Part shown: one piece after another, positions 15,958 through 23,018 of the stretch
Layout: the number at the start of each line of letters is the position of its first letter
Numbering within the stretch: position 1 is the stretch's first letter
Source: CAZEPT01 sp964626965
GTDB lineage: Bacteria > Patescibacteriota > Minisyncoccia > Phycocordibacterales > UBA9973
Direction: 5' to 3'
DNA length: 59,645 nucleotides
NCBI GenBank assembly: GCA_964626965.1
Contig: CAZVHB010000007.1
Span: 1-59,645 of the forward strand
Notes under the pieces: model-generated
Database searches by the model: none
The model's input: the letters and a program-made list of their open reading frames with translations, nothing else
What the model was told of the DNA's origin: nothing
Program-made: the position numbers and the translations under genes

Positions 15958-15959
15958 TT
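15927..15959 (+). terminator. Terminator of the rRNA-mimic RNA
   Basis: AAAAGGGTGGT (15927-15937) pairs with ACTACCCTTTT (15944-15954), with one wobble, around CCTAAA. It is followed by ATTTTG and directly by the tRNA-Thr gene, so read-through or processing is needed to express the tRNA from this promoter. Confidence 0.75.
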
Positions 15960-16032
15960 GCCGACATAGCTCAGTTGGTAGAGCACACCCTTGGTAGGGG
16001 TGAGGTCATCGGTTCGATTCCGATTGTCGGCT
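15960..16032 (+). tRNA. tRNA-Thr(GGU)
   Basis: The 73-nt cloverleaf has the acceptor stem GCCGACA/TGTCGGC with discriminator T. The D arm is GCTCAGTTGGTAGAGC. The anticodon stem is CACCC/GGGTG with loop TTGGTAG (anticodon GGT), and the T arm loop is TTCGATT. CCA is not encoded. It starts 3 nt after the preceding hairpin. Confidence 0.96.
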
Positions 16033-16058
16033 CTTTTTTCTTAATACCTTTTTTAAGG

Positions 16059-16064
16059 TATACT
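16059..16064 (+). promoter_or_regulatory. -10 box upstream of the glycosyltransferase-like gene
   Basis: TATACT within TTAAGGTATACTAC predicts transcription from about 16071, a 6-nt leader before the ATG at 16077. Confidence 0.45.
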
Positions 16065-16076
16065 ACTCGTATCACT

Positions 16077-16652
16077 ATGGATATACTTGATTTTAAAACA
16101 ATGCTTGAAACACCGATAGAACCGGTACTTTTTAATCGAAAGTATGGGAAGGATTTTCTTGTTCTGAGTCAGATAGATGAGCCTGATAAAACAGCCCTAA
16201 AGGTGCTTTGTGCTATTATGGAGCAACTTAAAAACAAATTTGTGAAATGTGGGTGTCTCGTTTTTGTACCCTATGCAGACATGAAGAAAACAAAACACTT
16301 TATTGAAAGTGAGGATCTGTCAGAAGTAATGTTCGTTGAGCCGATTCAAGAGAATATGTTTCCTATCTATAAAGGAGCAAGGTTGTATATAAATACTCTA
16401 GAGGAAGATACCCTGTGCGCACCTGTGCTCTATGCGCTGAACTTAGGTATTCCTGTGGTGACAACAGAGACGCGCTACATTAAAAAAGTATTTTCAGGTA
16501 CTGAGTATGAGCAATATGTCTTGAGGCAGGAAGATGTTGATGGTTTTTGTGAGAAGATAAGTTATTTATTTGAAAAAGGATATGCGTATAATGACTACAA
16601 ACTGAACACCCCGACGATTATCAATAATTTTTACGAGAATATAAATGAGTAA
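16077..16652 (+). CDS. Glycosyltransferase-like protein (C-terminal Rossmann half only)
   Basis: The 191-residue product resembles the nucleotide-sugar-binding C-terminal half of GT-B (family 4) glycosyltransferases. It has VMFVEPIQENMFPIYKGARLYINT followed by APVLYALNLGIPVVTT, the equivalent of the usual 'l..lY..A.....ps..Eg.glp.lEAma.G.PVv' region, though the catalytic Glu motif is altered to EEDTLC. The N-terminal acceptor domain is missing, so it may be a remnant or a non-catalytic partner. The start at 16077 is chosen because the longer frame would run through tRNA-Thr. It lies between the two tRNA-Thr genes. Confidence 0.6.
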   Translation: MDILDFKTMLETPIEPVLFNRKYGKDFLVLSQIDEPDKTALKVLCAIMEQLKNKFVKCGCLVFVPYADMKKTKHFIESEDLSEVMFVEPIQENMFPIYKGARLYINTLEEDTLCAPVLYALNLGIPVVTTETRYIKKVFSGTEYEQYVLRQEDVDGFCEKISYLFEKGYAYNDYKLNTPTIINNFYENINE

Positions 16653-16667
16653 TGTAGTTACTTATTT

Positions 16668-16738
16668 GCCGAAATAGTTCAGTGGCAGAACACAGCTTTC
16701 GTAAAGCTGGAACGTGGGTCCGATTCCCGCTCTCGGCT
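16668..16738 (+). tRNA. tRNA-Thr(CGU), slightly unusual
   Basis: The 71-nt cloverleaf has the anticodon stem CAGCT/AGCTG with loop TTCGTAA (anticodon CGT). The acceptor stem GCCGAAA/TCTCGGC has one A-C mismatch. The T arm is GTGGG/CCCGC with loop TCCGATT, where C replaces the nearly universal U55. The D loop is short. CCA is not encoded. Confidence 0.88.
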
Positions 16739-16763
16739 CAGTATTTATTAAACAAAAAATTGT

Positions 16764-17186
16764 ATGCAACATGAAATTCCAAATAACTACTTCAGAACAA
16801 GTATTAAAGCTCTTATTTTAAATGATGAAGGGAAGTTTTTACTGGTGCAAGAAAATGAAAAACACGGTAGTGTCTGGGAACTTCCAGGAGGAGGGTTGGA
16901 TTTTGGGGAAACAATAGAATCATGTCTCAGGAGAGAAATACAAGAAGAAATGGGTTTGGAAGTTATATCTATTGAAAATCAACCAAGTTATTTTTTTACG
17001 TTTCAGGATCATCACAAGGTATGGAGAACAAATGCACTTTATTTTACGAAGTTAAAAAATTTAGAATTTATTCCGAGTCATGAATGTGTAGCAATTCGAT
17101 TTTTTAATATGGAAGAAGTTTTAGAAAATAAAGATAAAATGCTTTTGAATGTTTTAGAATTTGTGAAAGTTTTTAAACCTAAATAA
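16764..17186 (+). CDS. Nudix hydrolase
   Basis: Nudix enzymes hydrolyse nucleoside diphosphates linked to another moiety. The 140-residue protein contains a complete Nudix box GGGLDFGETIESCLRREIQEEMGL (shown here as one motif, residues about 45-68). The spacing is right for G-x5-E-x7-R-E-U-x-E-E-x-G-U. The substrate cannot be told from sequence; general housecleaning of (d)NTPs is likely. It lies between tRNA-Thr(CGU) and prfB, 2 nt before the latter, so it is probably in the same transcript. Confidence 0.9.
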   Translation: MQHEIPNNYFRTSIKALILNDEGKFLLVQENEKHGSVWELPGGGLDFGETIESCLRREIQEEMGLEVISIENQPSYFFTFQDHHKVWRTNALYFTKLKNLEFIPSHECVAIRFFNMEEVLENKDKMLLNVLEFVKVFKPK

Positions 17187-17188
17187 AA

Positions 17189-18049
17189 ATGACACCAGAA
17201 GAAATTACAAAAAGATTAGAGGAGATTGAACTGGAGATGACTACTCCGGATTTTTGGACTGATAAAGATAAAGCACAGGCGACGATTCGTGAGATGAAAG
17301 AACTACAAGATAAAAAAGACGGTCTTGGTATGTATGACCGTGGTGGGTGTATTGTCACTATTCTCTCTGGTGCTGGAGGGGATGATGCGGAAGATTTTTC
17401 TCGTATGCTTTTTGATATGTACGAAAAGTTTTGCGCGAAGAATAATCTTACTAGTACTATTCTTGAACGAAATGAAAACACACAAAATGGGTACAGAAAT
17501 ATTTCTTTTGAAGTAGCTGGTAAAAATGCGTACAAACTTTTGAAAGGTGAGAGTGGTGTGCACAGGCTCGTGAGACTCTCTCCGTTTAATTCAAAAAATC
17601 TCAGACAGACTTCATTTTCACTTGTTGAAGTGTTGCCAAAAATCGAGAAAGCACAGATGCCTGAACTTCGTGATGATGATGTAAAGATAGAATTTTCCAA
17701 AGCCGGTGGTCCGGGAGGACAAAATGTGAACAAGAGAGAAAGTGCTGTGAGGCTCACTCATGTACCAACAGGTATTACGGTGGCAGTTCGCGAAGAGCGT
17801 TCGCAAGAGCAAAACAAAGAACGCGCACTGGAAATACTTCGCGGAAAACTCTATCAGAAAGCTGAGAGTGAACACAAGACCCTTGCTGAGAGTATGAATA
17901 GCACAAAAAATACTGATATTGAGTGGGGAAGTCAGATCCGCTCATACGTACTCCATCCATATAAAATGGTCAAGGATCACAGGAGTGGAGTCGAAACATC
18001 AAATGCAGAGGCTGTGCTTGATGGGGGGATAGAGATATTTAACCAATAA
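17189..18049 (+). CDS. prfB: Peptide chain release factor 2, short N-terminus
   Basis: RF2 reads UAA and UGA stop codons and triggers peptide release. The 286-residue protein has the RF2-specific recognition motif SPF at 131-133 and the catalytic GGQ at 176-178. The family length is about 365; here most of helical domain 1 is missing, the protein starting at a short helix and DFW. No programmed frameshift site of the E. coli type is present, since the gene reads in one frame from its ATG. Its presence, together with TGA stops at pyrG and hamA, shows the standard code is used. It is coupled to the Nudix gene (2-nt gap) and ended by the palindrome at 18082-18122. Confidence 0.94.
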   Translation: MTPEEITKRLEEIELEMTTPDFWTDKDKAQATIREMKELQDKKDGLGMYDRGGCIVTILSGAGGDDAEDFSRMLFDMYEKFCAKNNLTSTILERNENTQNGYRNISFEVAGKNAYKLLKGESGVHRLVRLSPFNSKNLRQTSFSLVEVLPKIEKAQMPELRDDDVKIEFSKAGGPGGQNVNKRESAVRLTHVPTGITVAVREERSQEQNKERALEILRGKLYQKAESEHKTLAESMNSTKNTDIEWGSQIRSYVLHPYKMVKDHRSGVETSNAEAVLDGGIEIFNQ

Positions 18050-18081
18050 ATTACTCATATCCAATTCTTAACTTCTAGTGA

Positions 18082-18122
18082 AATACAAAGAGCGGAAGCC
18101 GTAGGCTTCTGCTCTTTGTATT
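18082..18122 (+). terminator. Palindromic terminator after prfB
   Basis: AATACAAAGAGCGGAAGCC (18082-18100) pairs with 18104-18122 through 19 bp with one wobble and a GTA triloop. Its plan (AATACAA base, GC core, triloop) matches the rplB terminator at 3953-4005. Confidence 0.8.
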
Positions 18123-18157
18123 CCCCCTCTCCTTGCCAGGAGAGGGATGGGGTGAGG
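18123..18157. repeat. REP-like C/G-rich repeat
   Basis: CCCTCTCC and GGAGAGGG form an 8-bp hairpin followed by ATGGGGTGAGG. This resembles a widespread bacterial intergenic repeat (recalled) and the sequence inside pheT at 8899-8934. Confidence 0.6.
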
Positions 18158-18172
18158 TAGTATTATTTGTGT

Positions 18173-18201
18173 TTGAACACAAAAGTCGCCTGTGCTACAC
18201 T
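18173..18201 (+). promoter_or_regulatory. Promoter of ftsEX (leaderless, GTG start)
   Basis: TTGAAC (18173-18178) and TACACT (18196-18201) are spaced by 17 nt. The transcript start falls at 18208, exactly the G of the GTG start codon. Confidence 0.7.
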
Positions 18202-18207
18202 TATATC

Positions 18208-18891
18208 GTGATATATTTTTCAAATGTTTCAAAACAGTATCCTGATGACAATGATTTGTCTCTCAGTAATGTGACCTTGACGATCTCTCAAGGTGAATTT
18301 GTCTCCATTGTTGGTCATTCTGGTGCAGGAAAGACGACGTTTACAAAACTAATCCTTGCTGAAGAGAAACCAACAGCAGGAACAGTGTTCTATCAATCAA
18401 AAAATGTGCACCAACTCAGCAGTGCTGAACTTACTAAGCTTCGCAAAAAAATCGGTGTCATTTTCCAAGACTACAGACTCTTACCAAATAAAACGACCTA
18501 TGAAAACATTGCGTTTGCGATGGAAGTTGCTGGAAAAACTGATGAAGAAATAAAACGTGATGTTCCTCGTGTTCTTGAAGTTGTTGATCTTTCTGCGAAG
18601 ATGATGCATTTCCCGAGCCAGCTCTCCGGTGGAGAAAAACAACGTCTCTCAATCGCGCGTGCGATTATTAACCAACCAGAACTCATCATCGCGGATGAGC
18701 CCACAGGAAATCTCGACCCGATCAATACCTATGAAGTGATTCAGATTTTAAAAAAGATTAATGACCTTGGTACAACAATTATCCTCACAACCCACAACCG
18801 TGGTGTGATTGATTTTGTTGGAAAGCGCGTTATTACATTTGAAAAGGGAAAAGTAATACGAGATGATGAAAAGGGTAAATATATTTTATAA
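18208..18891 (+). CDS. ftsE: Cell-division ABC transporter ATP-binding protein FtsE
   Basis: FtsE is the ATPase that, with FtsX, controls peptidoglycan hydrolases at the division site. The 227-residue protein has Walker A VGHSGAGKTT, the Q-loop (VIFQDYRLLPNKTTYENIAFAME), the ABC signature LSGGEKQR, Walker B LIIADEPTGNLD and the switch His in LTTHN. FDYRLLP-type sequence after the Q-loop is typical of FtsE. The start is taken as GTG at 18208 because a well-spaced promoter puts the transcript start there and the family N-terminus (MIYFSNVSKQYP) begins there. ftsX follows after 1 nt. Confidence 0.95.
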   Translation: MIYFSNVSKQYPDDNDLSLSNVTLTISQGEFVSIVGHSGAGKTTFTKLILAEEKPTAGTVFYQSKNVHQLSSAELTKLRKKIGVIFQDYRLLPNKTTYENIAFAMEVAGKTDEEIKRDVPRVLEVVDLSAKMMHFPSQLSGGEKQRLSIARAIINQPELIIADEPTGNLDPINTYEVIQILKKINDLGTTIILTTHNRGVIDFVGKRVITFEKGKVIRDDEKGKYIL

Positions 18892-18892
18892 T

Positions 18893-19813
18893 ATGAAAAC
18901 AACACTAAAAAGAATACTCAAAACTGGATTTTTAAATTTTAAGCGAAATGGCCTCGTCTCTTTTGTTTCAGTTTTGGTGACCACGATTGCACTCTCTGTG
19001 ATGATGCTTCTTGTTCTCACTAAAGCGGTCTTCATGCATTCGCTCAATGACATCGAATCAAAAGTAGATATCAAAGTTTCTTTTGTTCCTGGAACTCGAG
19101 AAGAAAATGTTGTGAACTTGCGACAGAGTTTAGAAGCACTTCCAGAAGTTCGCGATGTGAGCTATATCTCTGCAGAAAAAGAGTTGGCTAATTTTAAAGA
19201 GAAACATGCAAATGACTATCTGACACTTCAAGCACTCGAAGAAGTGGGAAATAACCCACTTGGTGGGTCATTTAATATCAAAGCATACAATGCATTTCAG
19301 TACGAAGCCATTGCACAATTTCTTGAAGGGGATGAACAGATAGTTCGAGATGCGAGAAAGTATATCGGCAAGATTAATTTTACCGATAATAAACTTATCA
19401 TTAGCCGTATTAATACGATTATTACGACAGGACAACAAGTAGGAACTGCTCTTGCACTTCTCATGACACTCATCGCTGTGGTGGTAACATACAATACCAT
19501 TCGTTTGACGATTCACTATTCTCGAGAAGAAATAGCGATCATGCGATTGGTTGGTGCATCAAAATCATACATCCGTGGACCATTTATGGTTGAAGGTATT
19601 CTCTATGGGGTGATCGGTGCTTTCTTTACACTACTTATCTTTTGGCCGATTAGTTACTGGCTCGGTGCGCACATGACGACATTTTTGAGTATTAACTTGT
19701 ATGAATATTTCCTTCAGTATTTCTTTCAAATTGTTCCACTCGTATTTTTAGGAGGGATTATTCTTGGCTCACTCTCTAGTTTTTTTGCTATTCGAAAGTA
19801 TCTCAGAAAATAA
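18893..19813 (+). CDS. ftsX: Cell-division membrane protein FtsX
   Basis: FtsX is the permease-like partner of FtsE, transmitting ATP hydrolysis to extracellular cell-wall hydrolases. The 306-residue protein has an N-terminal membrane segment (residues about 21-44), a large extracellular domain with the family pattern VSFVPGTREENVVNLRQSLEALPEVRDVSYISAEKEL in pieces, and three C-terminal membrane segments in a FtsX domain (RLVGASKSYIRGPFMVEGILYG). The start at 18893 follows the ftsE stop by 1 nt. pyrG follows after another 1 nt, so the three are tightly coupled. Confidence 0.93.
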   Translation: MKTTLKRILKTGFLNFKRNGLVSFVSVLVTTIALSVMMLLVLTKAVFMHSLNDIESKVDIKVSFVPGTREENVVNLRQSLEALPEVRDVSYISAEKELANFKEKHANDYLTLQALEEVGNNPLGGSFNIKAYNAFQYEAIAQFLEGDEQIVRDARKYIGKINFTDNKLIISRINTIITTGQQVGTALALLMTLIAVVVTYNTIRLTIHYSREEIAIMRLVGASKSYIRGPFMVEGILYGVIGAFFTLLIFWPISYWLGAHMTTFLSINLYEYFLQYFFQIVPLVFLGGIILGSLSSFFAIRKYLRK

Positions 19814-19814
19814 T

Positions 19815-21473
19815 ATGGCAACATCTGTAAAAAATCCGAAGTATCTTTTTATCATTGGGGGAGTTATCTCAGGGGTTGGGAAAGGCGTCGCTTCTTCATC
19901 TATTGGTCGTATCCTCAAAAATAAAGGCTACAGTGTTACTGCCATAAAAATAGATCCGTACATCAATATCGATGCCGGTACGATGAACCCAACAGAACAT
20001 GGTGAAGTGTTCGTGTTGCCTGACGGTGATGAGACAGACCAAGACATGGGGAATTATGAGCGTTTTTTGAATACCGATCTCACAAGTCAAAACTATATGA
20101 CCACAGGACGTGTCTATCAGTCTGTCATAGAAAAAGAACGTTCTCTCTATTACAAAGGAAAATGTGTCGAAGTCGTCCCGCATATTCCGCTTGAAGTTAT
20201 CGATCGTATCGAAACAGCTCAAAAGAAATCAAATGCCGAGATTGTTATCGTCGAGATAGGTGGAACAGTTGGTGAATACCAAAACATGCTCTTCCTCGAA
20301 GCCGCTCGCATGATGAAAATAAAACACTCAAAAGATGTATTTTTCGGTATGGTGTCGTATCTTCCATTTCCATCAAAAGTCGGTGAGATGAAAACCAAAC
20401 CGACTCAGAATGCAGTGCGCACTCTCAACGCATCAGGAATTCAGCCAGATATTATTATTGCTCGTTCAGCACTTGCACTTGATTACAAACGAAAAGAAAA
20501 GATTTCTATTTTTTGTAATATCTCACCTGATCGCATCATCGCTGCACCTGACGTGGATAGTATCTATGACGTGCCGGCAAATTTTGAAAAAGAAGGACTG
20601 AGCGCAATTCTTATGTCGCTCTTTAATCTCCCAAAGAAAACAAAACCAAGTCCAGAGTCAGCCCTTTGGAATAGTTTTGTAAAGAAAAGCCATGCTCCAA
20701 AAAAGACTGTCGCAATCGCGGTGATTGGTAAATATTTTGAAACAGGGGACTATGTCTTTTCTGATTCATACGTGTCAGTAATCGAAGCGCTCAAATACTC
20801 AGCGTATGAAGCAAATTGCAAACCAGTGCTCACCTGGATTTCCGCAACTGATTTTGCAAATGGAAAGAGAACACTCGCTAGTCTTAAGAAATTTGATGGG
20901 GTACTCGTACCGGGTGGATTTGGTTCACGTGGCGTAGAGGAGACTATCACTGTGATTGAATACGTTCGTAAAAACAAGATTCCGTATTTTGGTATTTGTT
21001 ACGGTATGCAACTCGCTGTGATAGAAGCCTCTCGACATCTTGCAGGATTTAAAGATGCACATACACAAGAAGTAGATCCAAAATCTGCACACAAAGTCAT
21101 TCATATCATGGATTCTCAAAAAGAACATATGGCAAAAGAACGATATGGAGGCAATATGCGACTCGGTGCATATGAAGCAGTCCTCACACCAGATACTATC
21201 GCGTATCAAGCCTATGGCTCAAAAACCATCACTGAACGACATCGGCATCGTTATGAAGTAAATACTGTATATGTTCCTGATCTCGAAAAGAAAGGCGTTA
21301 TTTTCTCTGGTAAATCCCAAGATGGCACACTCATGGAAATCATGGAGCTTCCTAAAAAAATACATCCATTTTTTGTTGGTGTACAATTCCATCCAGAGTT
21401 TTTGGCTCGACCACTCAGTCCGCATAAACTATTCACTGCGTTTATTAAAGCAAGTGTCGCTGGTAAAAAATGA
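19815..21473 (+). CDS. pyrG: CTP synthase
   Basis: PyrG makes CTP from UTP using ATP and glutamine. The 552-residue protein has the synthetase domain (GGVISGVGKGVASSSIGRIL, KIDPYINIDAGTMNP, GEVFVLPDGDETDQDMGNYERF, EIGGTVGEYQNMLFLEA). The class I glutamine amidotransferase domain follows, with the nucleophile Cys in PYFGICYGMQLA and the His-Glu pair in VQFHPEFLARP. Length and order are standard. The gene ends in TGA, supporting TGA as a stop. It is translationally coupled to ftsX upstream and to the GerMN gene downstream. Confidence 0.97.
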   Translation: MATSVKNPKYLFIIGGVISGVGKGVASSSIGRILKNKGYSVTAIKIDPYINIDAGTMNPTEHGEVFVLPDGDETDQDMGNYERFLNTDLTSQNYMTTGRVYQSVIEKERSLYYKGKCVEVVPHIPLEVIDRIETAQKKSNAEIVIVEIGGTVGEYQNMLFLEAARMMKIKHSKDVFFGMVSYLPFPSKVGEMKTKPTQNAVRTLNASGIQPDIIIARSALALDYKRKEKISIFCNISPDRIIAAPDVDSIYDVPANFEKEGLSAILMSLFNLPKKTKPSPESALWNSFVKKSHAPKKTVAIAVIGKYFETGDYVFSDSYVSVIEALKYSAYEANCKPVLTWISATDFANGKRTLASLKKFDGVLVPGGFGSRGVEETITVIEYVRKNKIPYFGICYGMQLAVIEASRHLAGFKDAHTQEVDPKSAHKVIHIMDSQKEHMAKERYGGNMRLGAYEAVLTPDTIAYQAYGSKTITERHRHRYEVNTVYVPDLEKKGVIFSGKSQDGTLMEIMELPKKIHPFFVGVQFHPEFLARPLSPHKLFTAFIKASVAGKK

Positions 21474-21484
21474 GAGTACTCTGT

Positions 21485-21982
21485 ATGAATAAAAAATTAC
21501 TTATAGGTATACTTGTAGGAGTACTCGTGATTATCGCCATCGCTCTGTTGGTTGGTAGTTTCTTGTACAAGAAACAGTCGTTTCTTGTTTTCACTGAAGA
21601 AGCACAGTATCCAGTCCAAGTCTATTTCTTCGATGAAGCAAAAGATCCAAAACACAAAGTTTGTACACAAGTTGTTCCGTTTGAACGAATGGTCAAGACA
21701 TCAAAAATAGGCGTACCGCTTCGAACTCTCGAACTCCTCTTCGCCGGTCCAACTCCAGAAGAAAAGAAACAAGGTGCATACAGTGCGATTCCACCAGGTA
21801 CAACACTTTTTCAATTTGAGATAAATGATGATGTGACGAATGTGGTTATTAACTATGATTTTAAACGTGGTGACCCTTGCACACGAGACATTATTGAGCG
21901 ACAAATAAAAAATACCCTTCTGCAATTCAATGATATTCCTCCGGTGAAAATAAATTCTACACAGCTGATAATTTTTAATTAA
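21485..21982 (+). CDS. Membrane-anchored GerMN-domain protein
   Basis: The product is a 165-residue protein with one N-terminal membrane segment (LLIGILVGVLVIIAIALLVGSF in two parts) and an extracellular GerMN-like domain. The domain is recognisable from VQVYFFDEAKDP, LRTLELLFAGPTPEEKKQGAYSAIPPGT and VVINYDF. GerMN domains occur in spore germination and lipoprotein LpqB-type envelope proteins and probably bind envelope ligands; no spore role is implied here. The ATG at 21485 is preferred (purine-rich GAGAG upstream). An ATG at 21470, overlapping the pyrG stop, would add five residues. A terminator follows. Confidence 0.82.
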   Translation: MNKKLLIGILVGVLVIIAIALLVGSFLYKKQSFLVFTEEAQYPVQVYFFDEAKDPKHKVCTQVVPFERMVKTSKIGVPLRTLELLFAGPTPEEKKQGAYSAIPPGTTLFQFEINDDVTNVVINYDFKRGDPCTRDIIERQIKNTLLQFNDIPPVKINSTQLIIFN

Positions 21983-21987
21983 GAAAT

Positions 21988-22024
21988 TAAAACGAGACGC
22001 CTGAAAGGCGCCTCGTTTTTTTTT
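21988..22024 (+). terminator. Terminator after the ftsEX-pyrG operon
   Basis: AAACGAGACGCC pairs with GGCGCCTCGTTT, with one internal mismatch, and leads into nine T residues. Confidence 0.88.
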
Positions 22025-22050
22025 GTTCAAATATAAAAAAGACTCCCTTC

Positions 22051-22079
22051 TTGACAGATTCTGTGTATTTCTGTACTAT
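22051..22079 (+). promoter_or_regulatory. Consensus-like promoter of the 22096 gene
   Basis: TTGACA (22051-22056) and TACTAT (22074-22079) are separated by 17 nt. The start is predicted near 22086, 10 nt before the ATG. Confidence 0.7.
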
Positions 22080-22095
22080 GAAGAAAAAATAAAAG

Positions 22096-22617
22096 ATGAA
22101 AACAACTGAAATCATTCCGACATTTACGTCGCTTATTCTACAAGGAGAAAGTCTCGAAAAGATTCTCTCTACTAGAACAGAACAAGAAATTATTGCAATA
22201 ATTATTGGTGTAAATGAAGGTGAGAAATATTGGGCCGAAGAAAAGAGAAGAATGCGAAATCCTCAACCTAATATGGCACCACAAAAAGCACCATCCTACG
22301 GCATGTACACGTTTGATGAGTACCGGGAGGGTCAACTCTTCGAACCTTTTGCCAACTTTTTATTAAAAGCTGCTGTAAAGTTTCCTTACTTGGTGCTGTA
22401 TGTCCATGAGGGGGAATTTGGTTTTTCACCGGTATTTGGAGTACGGCACCTAAACAAAGAATTTGAAAATCCGTATCTTATTAAGTTTAAGGAAACCCAC
22501 TTTCCTAAAACATTGTATCGTGAAATGATCACTATTCTCTATTCAAAAGAAAATACAAAGAAGTATCTACTCTCGGGATTAGAAAAAGTCAGATCACTTG
22601 AAAGTTACGAATACTAA
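22096..22617 (+). CDS. Hypothetical protein (173 aa)
   Basis: I do not recognise this protein. It is soluble-looking with no signal peptide or membrane segment. The N-terminus is helical (TSLILQGESLEKILSTRTEQEIIAIIIG), a Pro-rich turn follows (NPQPNMAPQKAPS), and the C-terminal half is mixed alpha/beta with many aromatics (YLVLYVHEGEFGFSPVFGVRH). It stands as a single gene between its own good promoter and a terminator. The real-gene call rests on these flanking signals and the even composition. Confidence 0.75.
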   Translation: MKTTEIIPTFTSLILQGESLEKILSTRTEQEIIAIIIGVNEGEKYWAEEKRRMRNPQPNMAPQKAPSYGMYTFDEYREGQLFEPFANFLLKAAVKFPYLVLYVHEGEFGFSPVFGVRHLNKEFENPYLIKFKETHFPKTLYREMITILYSKENTKKYLLSGLEKVRSLESYEY

Positions 22618-22648
22618 ACTATTCCAAAGAAATTTTTTAAATAAATTG

Positions 22649-22670
22649 ACCCCAGAAATGGGGTTTTTGT
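22649..22670 (+). terminator. Terminator after the 22096 gene
   Basis: ACCCC pairs with GGGGT around AGAAAT and is followed by TTTTTGTTTT. Confidence 0.8.
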
Positions 22671-22760
22671 TTTATAAAAATTTGATTGCTGATCAACAAT
22701 GATCCTCAATTCGTGTACAGGTTCGATTTTACCTTGCTTTAATTTAAGCCTTTTTTCTGA

Positions 22761-22766
22761 TATAGT
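22761..22766 (+). promoter_or_regulatory. -10 box of tRNA-Gln
   Basis: TATAGT predicts transcription from about 22773, two bases before the mature tRNA 5' end. Confidence 0.5.
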
Positions 22767-22774
22767 GTCTCTAT

Positions 22775-22845
22775 TACCTGATCGTCTAATGGTAGGACTA
22801 CGGTTTCTGGTACCGTCAATTGGGGTTCGAGTCCCTGTCAGGTAG
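22775..22845 (+). tRNA. tRNA-Gln(CUG)
   Basis: The 71-nt cloverleaf has acceptor stem TACCTGA/TCAGGTA, with the U1-A72 pair typical of bacterial tRNA-Gln, and discriminator G. The anticodon stem is ACGGT/ACCGT with loop TTCTGGT (anticodon CTG). The T loop is TTCGAGT. CCA is not encoded. Confidence 0.95.
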
Positions 22846-22939
22846 CAAACTTGAGCTAGCACGAGATGCTTATAAATTGAGCTTTCGAATTAGCAAAAGA
22901 TCTATACAGTTATTGAAGAAGCCGTAGGCTAATCCAGAC

Positions 22940-22971
22940 AAAAAACACTTTCAAAAATGAAAGTGTTTTTT
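22940..22971 (+). terminator. Terminator between tRNA-Gln and csoR
   Basis: AAAAAACACTTTCA pairs perfectly with TGAAAGTGTTTTTT around AAAA. Confidence 0.88.
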
Positions 22972-22975
22972 GTTG

Positions 22976-23004
22976 TTGACTTCTAAAACCATATACCCTA
23001 TACT
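22976..23004 (+). promoter_or_regulatory. Promoter of the copper operon
   Basis: TTGACT (22976-22981) and TATACT (22999-23004) are spaced by 17 nt. The transcript start is about 23011, giving a 3-nt leader before the csoR ATG. Confidence 0.75.
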
Positions 23005-23018
23005 ATAGGGTATATGGT
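22988..23018. promoter_or_regulatory. CsoR-type operator covering the -10 box and start codon
   Basis: ACCATATACCCTATA and TATAGGGTATATGGT form a perfect 15-bp inverted repeat around a single C (23003). The inner TACCCTATA...TATAGGGTA resembles known CsoR boxes. It overlaps the -10 box and the ATG of csoR, so bound repressor would block polymerase directly. Confidence 0.8.

Noticed and set aside
15921..15960. GGGTGGT near the tRNA-Thr gene as a T-box antiterminator motif.
   Set aside because: The conserved ACCGCG part and a specifier stem are absent, and thrS lies on the other strand. The hairpin is better read as a terminator.
17189..21473. Recoded UGA (Gracilibacteria/Absconditabacteria code).
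   Set aside because: RF2 is present and TGA ends pyrG and hamA at the expected family lengths.
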